This document shows positions 1 through 9,900 of a stretch of 64,000 nt of DNA, piece by piece (position 1 is the stretch's first letter; each line of letters starts with the position of its first letter). The notes beneath the pieces were generated by a model that was not told the origin of the DNA, searched no databases, and saw nothing but the letters and a program-made list of their open reading frames with translations. The stretch spans positions 6,758,001-6,822,000 of the forward strand of contig NW_025408668.1 in the NCBI RefSeq assembly GCF_020360975.1, read 5' to 3'. The stretch comes from Hirsutella rhossiliensis. Its lineage: Eukaryota > Ascomycota > Sordariomycetes > Hypocreales > Ophiocordycipitaceae. A program made the translations under genes and the position numbers.

Positions 1-741
1 CCGCCGTCGCTCATTTTGGTATTGGCTGAAGAAGGTCGGGGTGCCTTGCCGGGGGATGACAGTGGCTGGCTGTGAGCTGTTTTGGGGAGGGAAAAATACC
101 TGCCCCGGACCGACCTTCCACAAGCCAGCGAGCAGCTTCCAATTGACAGGGACAGAAGAAAAGGACTCATGAGGTTGGGAAAAAAGACGGGAGTTTTGGA
201 CCTCATTTCACCCGGCTCCTTATGTAGATGGAAATTAACGTACTACTTGATAGAATTGCAGCCGCTGCCCGTGGCGATCTCCCCTCTCTAACGACTGCGT
301 ATAGGGTAGGCTGTTTGTCACGAACTCTTGCTCCTTTCAAGGCAAACTTCCTCAATATACCCTCTTTTCTCCAACTATATCATTAGCACGAAAGGTCCTC
401 GTTCAGGTAGCTCTTCCTGTCGACTTGCATCGTCAGATAGGGGCATCGAGGGATGTGTCTGTCTTGTCGCCTCCCCCATAAGCCCAAAGCTCAACGCGCA
501 GATGGGATGACTCTGTGTAACCACCACTGCATAAGCGCCATCTGTGTCCCATCGTCGACTGACAAGCATCTCAGCACAGGTACTGTACGAGGTGCCTAGA
601 CCGTGGCTTGCGTAGAGCTGTGCGGGGTTTCACGGCCTCCACCCGTTATCCGCTCCTCCAGCGCCTTGGACAGTGACCCATGCTCACCCTCACTTGCTCA
701 CCATCCAAACAGCATTGAATAAGAAAGATAGAGGAACCAGA
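1..741. other. Intergenic, left edge
   Basis: No gene is recognised upstream of the dehydrogenase. Only short overlapping ORFs without family resemblance occur. One TACTGTAC octamer lies at 581-588. Confidence 0.5.
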
Positions 742-1592
742 ATGGCAAGCACAAGAAGCAATAACTGCCTCGCCGTCGTCGGCTCCGGCCCGGGCATTGG
801 CGCCCACGTCGCCGCCCTCTTCGCCGCGCGACGCTTCGCCAAAATCGCCCTCGTCGCCCGTAGTGCCGCCCGCCTCGCCGACGACCGCGTCGCCGTCGAG
901 GCCGCCGCCCCCGCCAGCATCCTCGTCAAGACCTACGCGGCCGACATCACCGACTTGGCGCGTCTGCGCGACGTCATGACCCACATAGACCGCGACCTGG
1001 GCACCGTCGAGTGCCTCTTCTTCAACGCCGCCCGCGTACAGCCCTCGGCGCTGCTCGAGGTTGACGAGGAGGACATGGTATATGACTTCAAGGTAGGCTT
1101 CTCGGGCCCATCCTTGCTTGGACCGCCCGGTTGGAAGAATCGGGATGCCCCGACTTCACAGACGTACAGACGTACAGGCCATTGGCTGTGGCTCGACGTG
1201 TCAGCTCCTCAGACTGATGCAACGACGGGCAGATCATGTGCAGCAGTCTGCATGTCGTCGCTAAATGGGCCATGCCCCAGCTCCTGCACCTCTCCGAGTC
1301 CGATCCCCACGCAAAGCCGTCCTTCATCATCACCAGCTCTCTCCTGCCACAGCAGCCTGACCCGGACCTCTTTGTTCTCTCCATGGTCAAGGCCGCGCAG
1401 AGGAACATGGCCGAGTCCATGGCAAAGGTCTACGGTCCGCGAGGCGTCCATGTCGCCCTCGTCGTCGTGGGCGGAGCTGTCGATCCCTCCAACCATAAGC
1501 TCAACCCAAAGTATATCGCCGAGCGTACCTGGGACCTGTTTTACCAGCCCCGGCAGTCGCAGACGTTTGAAGTCGAGATTCTGGAAGCCTAA
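742..1592 (+). CDS. Atypical short-chain dehydrogenase/reductase (SDR)
   Basis: Two exons, 742-1092 and 1233-1592, give 236 residues. The intron (1093-1232, gtaggc..gggcag) joins in phase 0 after DFK. The N-terminal Rossmann motif GSGPGIG (about residues 12-18) fits the SDR TGxxxGIG nucleotide-binding loop, and the AADITD segment fits the conserved acidic residue that contacts adenine. FNAA stands where classical SDRs have NNAG. The active-site YxxxK is altered: the lysine is present in SMVKAAQRN, but the position four residues before it is Leu, so the catalytic Tyr is missing. At 236 residues it is slightly short for the family. Substrate and pathway cannot be inferred. It may be a diverged reductase, or a nucleotide-binding protein that has lost classical SDR chemistry. 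The gene model is good; function beyond the SDR fold is unknown. Confidence 0.82.
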
Positions 1593-3281
1593 AGCATGCG
1601 CTGCGAGCGAAAGAGGGATAAATTGCGGTGGCTGGGCCTAATGGGCCCCTTCTCGGCTCGGAGATCTACTTCTATTCACGCTTGCGTGCAGTAGTGACAT
1701 GATGGAACTGTGGAGAAACTCAACGATGAACTCACTCCCCTTACCCTGGGGGGCAAATGGGGAGAGGGGCGTGGGGGGGCGACATTCGACCGCCATTCTT
1801 CTCAAAGTAGCCCGAGGCCGTGGCGTCGTCCTTGCGGTTAGATGCTGTGCCTCAACCTCGAGCCTCTTTCTGCAATAATGCTCACCTACTCCTCTCTGAG
1901 TGCCAACGCCCTTGGCATCGCCATCAACACTTGGATCGAGCTCCCGAACATGCCCGTGACAATGAAATACCGTTTGCTGCGCCATGGCTGCTCCGCGATG
2001 GTCGTTTGTGAAGTAATCAGAGGAGGAAACGAGCCGGAAAAGGAGAGCAGGCAACTGTTGGCCACGGTCAATTTATAGCCAGGTCCGTGGAAGTAATGGC
2101 CTCATGCAACCCATTTTGAAGAGAGGCTTCACACCTTGCACTGGGACGCAAACTCAAGTCTTGGCCATGCAGCGAGACTTCACTTCCATTTGGAGGCACG
2201 CCTTGTGAGAGACGTTAAGTCCGTACCGGGTCACAGGAAGGCCAACTGTCCATATGAATATGGCCTTAATGCCTCATAGCTAGGAAGAGACATGGACCGG
2301 CCACGCAAGGTACAATGCCAGGCGCAGCACGTCCTCGTTGTTCGCCGAAGTCGAGTCACGAGCTCGACGCCGTGCAGGTCGGCAAAGAGCAAGCTCTCCT
2401 TGCGGCATGGGAGCCGATGGACGGCGCCAAGTTTCAAGACAAGGCTAGCTTCCTGCTCGTATGGATAGAAACGTCCGTCGCCCGTCCGAGGGCCACCGAA
2501 CCGCACATGCAATGCAGCTGGCTTGCGCCCCTGCAAGACCGCCGGACTGGATGAGCGCCTGCAGCAGACGCGTTTGTGGATGTTGCTGGGGACATTGTAG
2601 TCTATGTACCCTGGCCATGCTTCTCTACTATACAGGAGCATATACGATTCTCCGTGCTCTTCACAGGCCCTACCGCGCTGCAGGTGTGGCGCCCACTCAT
2701 CAGCCCTCGAACTGGTCAGGCAAGGGACAAACTCGCCCTCCAAGGCCAAGCCAATGACATCTGCTTGCTGCGGCGCTGCACTCTCGAGTTCAGCCCCGAA
2801 GCCGTGCGGGAAGCAGGCTGGAGGCACGGCACTGTTGGAAAAGGAAGCACACAAGTAATAAGAAGAATGTATCCCCGCAGAAAAAGCAGAAAGCTTCATG
2901 CGTCATATCAAGCCCCGCAGAGTGAGGGGGATGAGTCGATCTTCCATCTCTAATAGACGTTTGGCCCACGGAGGAGTGAAGGAGCAGAACGCATATGCTG
3001 AAATGGTGGTGCTTCTCGAGGAGCATTGTCCAGTACTTGGAGCTCGGGTCGAGGACTGTCACGAGTTTGACACACATGGCCGTTTGGAAAACCGAGCTGA
3101 CCGAGATTGGTCGGCGAGTCTAGCCCGAGAACTCCGGCATACACACATCGATACGCCCAAACGCCGCAAGTCCCACAGATCCCGGACTGCGTTCGAAGTA
3201 GAAAGCGGTCGTCACCTCATGCTCATGTTGGCCCTGTCCGGCATCGTTAGGAGCGTCCCGGGCATATCGGCGCGCAGCAGC
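1593..3281. other. Intergenic with one unexplained ORF
   Basis: About 1.7 kb lies between the SDR and elongin C, which is transcribed toward it. The most notable content is an open frame of 222 codons on the minus strand (2231-2899), listed separately. A poly-G/GC-rich patch at 1745-1785 has no recognised role. Confidence 0.4.
2231..2899 (-). other. Unrecognised 222-codon ORF, possibly spurious
   Basis: A complete ATG-to-stop frame of 222 codons with no domain I can name. Overlapping plus-strand frames are shorter. The C-terminal stretch has a SYEAL string that faintly recalls the HET domain (YEALSYxWG), but the following W-G is absent. Codon third positions are only weakly biased to C/G, unlike the neighbouring real genes. 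It could be an orphan gene, a decayed gene or a chance frame. Confidence 0.15.
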
Positions 3282-3922
3282 TTACTGATCCAACCCCAGG
3301 TAGTCGGCTGCGGCCAGCAGTTCAAGGCAGAGCTCGACGGGAATCTCCATGTCGGGGACGTCCTCGCTGTTCCGGAAGCGGTACCAGTAGTGGAAGTACT
3401 CGACCACTTTGTCGAGCACCATGCCGCTAATCCCAAGGTGTCAGCTGCAAGCTCGCGGGCGGCGGTCGGGTGCAAGCCAGGGCCATGCGCTCAGGTTTTT
3501 CAAGGGTCGGGTCAAGTGTAGTTGGAGGAATCAGGCGGAACCGGCCGGGGCTCAAGAGCCCGCGGCGGTTCCATCATGCCGACACATGCGTGAATGTGCA
3601 GGAAGCCAGAGTTGGATCTCGTCATCCTGGGTGGAAGGAACCCGATGGGCATGGGTCAGAATGCGTCGAGTAGAGCTCACCTCATCTCCTGAAAGACGCA
3701 GCGAGCGTCCTTGGCCTCGGCAAACTGGCCTGCAGGTGCGGCAGGTCAGCCCAAGTCTGAGCAGGCCGGGACGACGCCAAGGATGGGCAATCACGCACTC
3801 CTCGGATCCAGCATGCCCTTGATGATGGGGCTCACCATGGCCGCGTCGCGCAAAACGACAAACTCGAAGCCATCGGCAGACACGAGGGTGACATATTTGC
3901 TGGGATCTTGGGACTGCATCAT
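3282..3922 (-). CDS. ELC1: Elongin C (BTB/POZ-fold SKP1-like adaptor)
   Basis: Three exons on the minus strand, 3922-3799, 3729-3681 and 3426-3282, give 105 residues, the usual size of elongin C. The start is the first of two adjacent ATGs before the conserved SKYVTLVSADGFEF block. The first junction splits a Ser codon (A|GC) between DPR and QFAEA; the second splits another Ser codon (AG|C) between EM and GMVLDKVVEYF. The protein then reads through the conserved YWYRFRNSEDVPDMEI segment and ends LAAADYLGLDQ, the C-terminal helix that contacts BC-box proteins. Elongin C is known to bridge cullin E3 ligases to substrate receptors and, with elongin A, to act on stalled RNA polymerase II. Intron 2 (3427-3680, 254 nt) is long for this window. 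An additional upstream 5' exon cannot be excluded. It is divergent from RHO4. Confidence 0.93.
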
Positions 3923-4632
3923 GGCCACGCCGCCGGCTGCCGAGCCAAAGGAGTGAGTCTGGCGCCGAGGGGATCGATTTGGGCGGTGATGGATGGCCCT
4001 TGGATGCATGCAAGTCGGAGAAAATTTGTGTGCGTAGCATGTGCGGGCCATTATTTCTCCGGCCCCCAAGCTAACCCAAAGCTTCGCCCTGGTTGGCTCG
4101 CCAGCTCCTGCAAGGGATGACCACTCTCGTTGCCCCGTCAACGGCTGCGCTTCGGCTGTCTCACTTAATCAAAGCTGCCCTGGCGCACCTGTTGCCCTGC
4201 GCAAAGAAGGGAGGGAGGATTACATAGAGCGCAAGCCTGTTCCCGTCAACTGTTGGGCGCGCGCGCTTCCCCAAACCCCCCATCTCCCCCCCATCTCCCC
4301 CCCATCTCCCCCCCATCATCACCTCTATCCGCCGCCCGCCTCCCGCCTCTAGAACCCTCCATCCCGACATACCATCTGCCACCCGTTTGCCAGTCTTCAC
4401 CCCAAACCTTCTCTCTCTCTCTCGGGAGCTGCACTCTTGTTGACTCTTGCGTCGCATCCTGCCCGCATCGCCCCGACTTTCGATTGGCTTACTTGGCGTG
4501 CGTCGCGATCAGATAAAGGCCCACCCCCGCCCGTCAACATTCCTCGAGGAACTGGGCCCTCGAGCTCCCTCTCTCTCTCTTGTGCAACATCCCCCCCCCT
4601 CCTCCGCTCTCCCGTCCCATACTGTCGCAATC
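3923..4632. promoter_or_regulatory. Divergent promoter region of ELC1 and RHO4
   Basis: 710 bp separate the two start codons. The RHO4-proximal half is strongly pyrimidine-rich: tandem CATCTCCCCCC units at about 4276-4317, then CTCTCTCT tracts near 4408-4425 and 4566-4580. CT-rich tracts before start codons are common in filamentous fungal promoters. No TATA box is seen. Confidence 0.5.
4276..4317 (+). repeat. Tandem CATCTCCCCCC minisatellite
   Basis: Roughly three copies of an 11-nt pyrimidine unit in the RHO4 upstream region. It probably forms part of the CT-rich promoter/5' UTR context; copy number may vary between strains. Confidence 0.8.
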
Positions 4633-5544
4633 ATGCCGTCGCAGTATCGCAACTCGTACTATGCGCCCGCGAGCTATGACCAGGCCCCGAGGGAGCAGCG
4701 CACGCGCTCCAGCCAGGGCACCGTCAGCACCACTTCCTCGGGCCGCGAGTCGGCCGTGACGCAAGTGACGGAGCCGCCGTCATACTCCAAGAAGATTGTT
4801 GTCGTCGGCGACGGAGGCTGCGGCAAGACGTGCCTGCTCATCAGCTACAGCCAAGGCTACTTTCCACAGGTAAGATGCGTTTGCGCCAACGACGATGCGT
4901 GGCCGACGACTGACGCGCCATAGAAATACGTCCCGACCGTCTTTGAGAACTACATCTCGTACGCAACGCATCCTCCCGACGGCAAATCCGTCGAGCTCGC
5001 TCTGTGGGACACTGCTGGCCAAGAAGAGTACGACCGCCTCCGGCCGCTGTCGTACCCGGAGACGGACCTCATCTTCGTTTGCTTCGCCATCGACTGCCCC
5101 AACTCGCTCGACAACGTGCTTGACAAGGTACCACCGCCCTCCCCCCTCAGCGCGATTGCCATGCTAACCAGCTCCCGCCAGTGGTATCCCGAAGTTTTGC
5201 ATTTCTGCCCGTATACGCCCCTCGTCCTCGTCGGCCTCAAGTCGGACTTGCGCTACAAGAAGAGCTGCATTGACATGCTCAAGACGCAGGGTATGACGCC
5301 CGTCACCACGGAGCAGGGCATGGCGGTTGCCGAAAAGATGAGCGCTACGTACATGGAATGTAGTAGCAAGGAGATGCGTGGTGTTGATGAGATCTTCGAC
5401 TACGCCATCCTCACCGTTGTCGCCAACGACCGAAGAAACCAGGAGGCCGCCGCGCCCCCGACGTCGGCTTCTGGAGGCAAGCGGTCGCCGATGCCCGGCT
5501 TCCGAATCCCGAAGCGCAAGAAGAGAAGGTGCCAGTTTCTCTGA
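4633..5544 (+). CDS. RHO4: Rho-family small GTPase RHO4
   Basis: Three exons (4633-4869, 4924-5127, 5182-5544) give 267 residues. A Ser/Thr-rich N-terminal extension of about 50 residues, typical of fungal Rho4 and absent from Cdc42/Rho1, precedes the G domain. The P-loop GDGGCGKT lies at about 59-66, switch [10 protein letters not shown] at 81-89, switch [20 protein letters not shown] at about 107-124, and GLKSD replaces the usual TKxD guanine-specificity motif, as in Rho4. The C-terminus has a basic KRKKRR stretch and a CQFL prenylation box, whose final Leu predicts geranylgeranylation and membrane targeting. Known Rho4 proteins act in septation and actin-ring or septin organisation in filamentous fungi. 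Introns are 54 nt each and in phase 0. It converges on DAD1. Confidence 0.95.
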
Positions 5545-6130
5545 GCAGCCCCGAGCGCCTGCTGGCTCTGTTTTACAGCATTGTAATGACCACTGCATGA
5601 AACACTTGATTTTCTGCCTCTTTTCACGACTCTAACCACGACGAACAATACGGACGCAAATCGAGCGCGCGCGCATGCCCAGGCCGAGAGGGGAAGAAAC
5701 ACGGCACGACGGTGAGCTGGAGAGACGGGGGTTTTGTTCCACCAACTGTCGCACTATCAACTCGGGAGGAACATGGTATATAAAACTGCGCGACAAGCAT
5801 CGAGCCTGGTCCCCCTTTTCTCCCCTTGCCTCAAAATGTGGAGGGCGAGGAGGGCATGGAAGGGGAAAGGACGGGACACGACGGGATTGTACTCGACCCA
5901 GGATGCAAGGTAAATATCTGCGAGCTTGCCTGTAACTGTTTGCTGGTTTTTATTGTCCGCGGTGTTTCCCTTTTTCTCATTTTATTTGTAACATGACATC
6001 GTCGAGTCGTCAGGGACGGAAGCAGGATGTAGAAAAACATGCTCTTGCTGATGCTCACTCGCGTCCTTGTGCATCGTGAATGGGGCTCGTTTCTGTCCGG
6101 ATCGTACCTAGGCAATGACGCATCCGATTC
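5545..6130. other. Convergent intergenic region RHO4/DAD1
   Basis: 586 bp hold the 3' UTRs of both genes. A GTATATAAAA string at about 5776-5785 resembles a TATA box but no gene follows it. T-rich stretches near 5940-6000 would suit 3'-end formation of either gene. Confidence 0.5.
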
Positions 6131-6566
6131 CTAGGGCTCGTCGTCGCGTTTGTCGCCCCCGCCATCTTGCTGCTGCTCGCTCTTGTTGGCCGCCTCGTCG
6201 TCCTTGGCCATGACGTTTTCAAACTGCGACCACAGAGCCTCGACGGAGGAGAATTCGTTGCCGACCTGGCCGCGCGCGACAACCACTAGTTAGCTCCGCT
6301 GTGCCTGTCAAATGGTTTGGAATCCAAGCCGGGCTTCCACGCACGGCGACGACGGCTTCGAGCGATCGGTTCAGCTTGTTGATGTTGGCAAGGACATGCT
6401 CGAAGCTCTGCGGCGACGGTTAGTTTGCGCGTTCCAAGCCACATGTCGTTGGAAAAGAACGTGCCAGGGCGATTTCGCCTACGAGGGCCTCGCGCTGCTG
6501 CTCAAAGTACGACTTGTCGCGCGGGCCCTCGGTGGCCGACGAGTGATGCTGCGGGCGGGACGTCAT
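6131..6566 (-). CDS. DAD1: DASH/Dam1 complex subunit DAD1
   Basis: Three minus-strand exons (6566-6465, 6407-6345, 6265-6131) give 99 residues. The conserved core reads [37 protein letters not shown] and [19 protein letters not shown], a helical DAD1 signature; a short acidic, Gln-rich tail follows. DAD1 is one of the ten proteins of the ring complex that couples kinetochores to spindle microtubules. The first intron (6408-6464) appears to be a GC-AG intron: the donor is CTG|GCACGT, a CTAAC branch site lies near the acceptor, and it keeps the frame across conserved residues. The nearest GT donor would delete VGEIAL. The second intron is 6266-6344 (GT-AG). An in-frame ATG 19 codons upstream is possible but adds unconserved sequence. 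Confidence 0.9.
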
Positions 6567-6957
6567 GGCGGCTGCTCGAGGTTTTGACAAGTCGACGAAG
6601 CGCGCCAGACGAGCAGCCCTCACTCCACTGTGGGCTTGCGTGGGGTAGCAGATCGGCGCGGGGCGGCTGATTACCAGGTACCGACGCCTTTTGCTCCCAC
6701 TCGGATGCTACCCAGATGCAAGGTACAGACATTTGCTCCTGCATCCCCGTCCAAGGTGCGTGAGCTTCCTACGAGACAGACATGAGACAAAGGCTGGCTG
6801 CTTCTATATTCAACCAACAAGAATACATGATATGAGTACAAGAGTAATACAGCCACACGTATGCCAAACACACCATTCCTCCCTACCCAACGCCTATGGT
6901 TGTCAACGCTTTATGCCCTCATCACTACCGCGCGCCGCAAACCGACATGTTCGCTAA
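6567..6957. other. Short spacer between SNT1 3' end and DAD1 5' end
   Basis: 391 bp must hold the SNT1 3' UTR and the DAD1 promoter, since both genes run on the minus strand. No clear TATA box or repeat is seen. Confidence 0.5.
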
Positions 6958-9900
6958 TCATCGTCCATATCGATCCGGGTGACCATACTCGTGCGGCCTC
7001 AGACCTCTGCCCATCATCTCCCGCGGATCTCCGGGGTCTCTGGGGTCTCGTCCATCTCGGAGCTGCAGCTCCCTGGGTTCTTGACCGGGATATCCAGGGC
7101 CGGGGGGCGGCGGTCCGCGTCCGTCGTACACCCCGGGAGTGTAACTGCGCCCTTGCTCCCTGGGGTCTCTTGGCGCGACGGGCCCGGGCGTTGAGGCATA
7201 TCGTGGATACGGTTGTCCCTGAGGCGTCATCGAATCCGGACCACGGGGCACCGGTGCAGCGTATCGATGCTGGGGCGGCTGGGAGCTTCCGGCATAGACG
7301 GGGGCGCCGCGCTCGTCTCGCATGCTCATATGGTGGCCTTGCTGTGGCGGAGGGGCCGAGGACCAAGACTGAGCTGAGGTCGATGGCGTTGGCGTGTTCG
7401 AATGAGTGACCCAAGTCTGCTGGGGCGGAGGTGGTCCCTGTGACTTGGGCGGCTGGCTTGGCCACCCGCCGCCTTGCTGCATGTTGGCTGGTGGTTGTTG
7501 ATGGCCCTGATGGGGCCACGCATTATCTCGCCCACCTTGCGGCACTTCACGAGTCCGTGAAGCTGATCCGTGGACCGCATACTGAGTCGGCGGCGATGCA
7601 GCGTGGGCGACCGGAGCACCGCCGACATAAGTAGCATGGTAACCACTAGATGGCTGATACTGAGGCTGAGCCGACTGCGAAGGCGCGGGATAACGATGCG
7701 ACGCTTGGGGAGAGTTGGTACCGCTGCTGTGATGTCCTGACGTATAAGCATGCTGCCTATAGTAGTCTCGCTCGGCTGACGCCGAGCCCATGTGCTGGGC
7801 CGGGCTGGGAGAGCCTGTGTAGGTCGGCTTCAGGGGTGGCATGGCAGATGCGCCTCCCGTGGGAACTCGCCCATAAGGTGAGAACTGCGGCTCTGCCTCG
7901 CGGCGGAGTTGGGACGTCGATGCTGGGCCAGGAGGGGTGCGGCCCATGCTCTGCGGTGGAGGCGTTCCCGAAGGGCCAGACATGTTGCTCGAAACGTCGC
8001 TGACGCGCTTTGCCGCCGGCGGGGGATCGTCGTTGAGCAGAGACATGATGTTAGAGGTCTTGCGGGGCTCTGGCGGGCGAGACTTGGGAGCAGCTGGAGC
8101 TGAAGCGGTTTGTGCTGGCGGCACGAGGCCATAGGCTTCTGGCGCAGGCCCTGACGATGGCCTGTGCTGAAGAGACGAGATTGGGCGCGATGACGGGGGG
8201 CCCAGGGGCGGCGAGTGTGCAGCCGCAGGCTCGCCTATGAGATTTCGTACTGCGTGAGGTGCTTGCTGCTGCTGCTGCTGCTGCTGTTGTGCAACGGGCG
8301 GAGGGTAGACCATGGCAGACCGAGAAGGCTCCTGAGATGGTGGTCTGCCGAGAGACAGTGGCTCTCTCCCATGGCCCTGCTGCTGGCGGTGACCGTAGGG
8401 ATCGTAGTGGCGCTGTGGTGCCAGCTCCATCTCCTGGTTGACTCTCATGGCCTGTCGCTCTGCCTGTCGCACAAGCTCCCTTTCCCTCTCTCTCTCACGC
8501 TCTCTATCCTTTTCCCGCTCTCGCTCGCGCTCCCTCTCGCGCTCCCTCTCCCTCTCGCGCTCCCGTTCTCGCTCGCGGTCTCTCTCGCGCGCCCTCTCAC
8601 GCTCTTTCTCGCGTTCCTTCTCGCGTTCTCTTTCGACTTCTCGCTCTCGTTCCCGGTCGCGTTCCCGGTCGCGTTCCCTTTCCCGCTCTCTCTGCTGCTG
8701 CATTTCCAACTTCTGCCGCTCCATCATCGCGTCAGGACGGGCAGGCTGAAGAGGCTGCGCGGCAGCCAGCGGGCGTTGTTCACGGAGCTCTGGGACAGCG
8801 CCTCCGCCAGCCTTTTGAGGAAGCGGGACTCTTTGGTGTTGGTGCTGCGATTGCGGTTGCGGTTGCGGTTGCGGTTGCGGTTCGCGTTCGCGATCGGGAA
8901 ACCCAAAGGGCTGAAGAGGTGCTCGTAGCGGGCGACTGGAGGGCGACATGGCCTGCGACGCTGGCTGAGACAGAGCATGCTGCTGCATTGCTATCGACTG
9001 TTGGCTGGGCTGGGCAAGAGTTTGCTGAGCCGGTGCCTGTGCGATCGGGACGACGCCATAGCCCGAAAATGTCGGGGGGCGAGGTTGCTGTGGGGGAACT
9101 TCCACTTTGGGCTGCGGGGATTCGTTTTGGAGATCCATGCCCGGTGCCACGGCAAGGGGTCTGGATGCGCCGGCCCCTGTGTTGTCGTATCTTCTACCTC
9201 GACCACCAACCGTTGGCTGTGGAGGTTCGGGCCGTTTCTCGCCTCGCACGCGTTTGGCATCCGCTTCTTGCACGATTGCCTCCCATTCTGCCTTGCCATC
9301 CTTCTGCCGAACAAAGTAATTCTTGACCTGGAGAGGAACATCACTAGTGGTTAGCGTGCTAATCGACGGCGAGTTTGGAAAGAAAACGGCTTACCATGAC
9401 GGCGGTTTTTGAGCCCATGTGGGCGGCAATCGACGTCCAGTCAGATCCAAATGCCCGCAGCAGGTGCGGGAAGTCGTTAGCTTCGGACACGCTCCAGTAA
9501 CTCGAGGCTTGAGTCGGTGCTTTCCGCTCCGTCTGAGGCTGCGCTAAGTTGAAAGTGGTCATCGAGGGCTGGGGCGGTGGAGGAGGCTCCGGCCTGAGGG
9601 ATGGCGCTGCCATGACTTCTGAGATGGACGACGCAGCAAGAGGCTTCGGCCGCTCAACTCCCTGGGCGAGCTGTTGCTGCACAGGAAATGGCGGCTGTAT
9701 GCCGGGTGGCGGCGGAGGCGGCGGCGGCTGCTGCTGCTCCAAGGGAGCCGGCATGCGCACGCTGGTATCAGGGGGCGCTGGTGTCGGAAACTCTGAGTTT
9801 GGCGCGCGCGAGCTGGAGCGTGAGCGCCCTCTCCCGCCAGTCGGAGTGGATGCGGCGGCCAGAGCCTGGTTCGCCTTGGTGGCCTTAGGCTCCTTGTCCT

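Noticed and set aside
2231..2290. SYEAL string suggesting a HET-domain (vegetative incompatibility) remnant
   Set aside because: Only five residues match and the rest of the HET signature is absent.
5776..5785. TATATAAA-like sequence between RHO4 and DAD1
   Set aside because: It lies between convergent 3' ends with no gene downstream.
6465..6483. Alternative GT donor (GTAGGC) for DAD1 intron 1
   Set aside because: Using it would remove conserved residues VGEIAL; the GC donor keeps them in frame.
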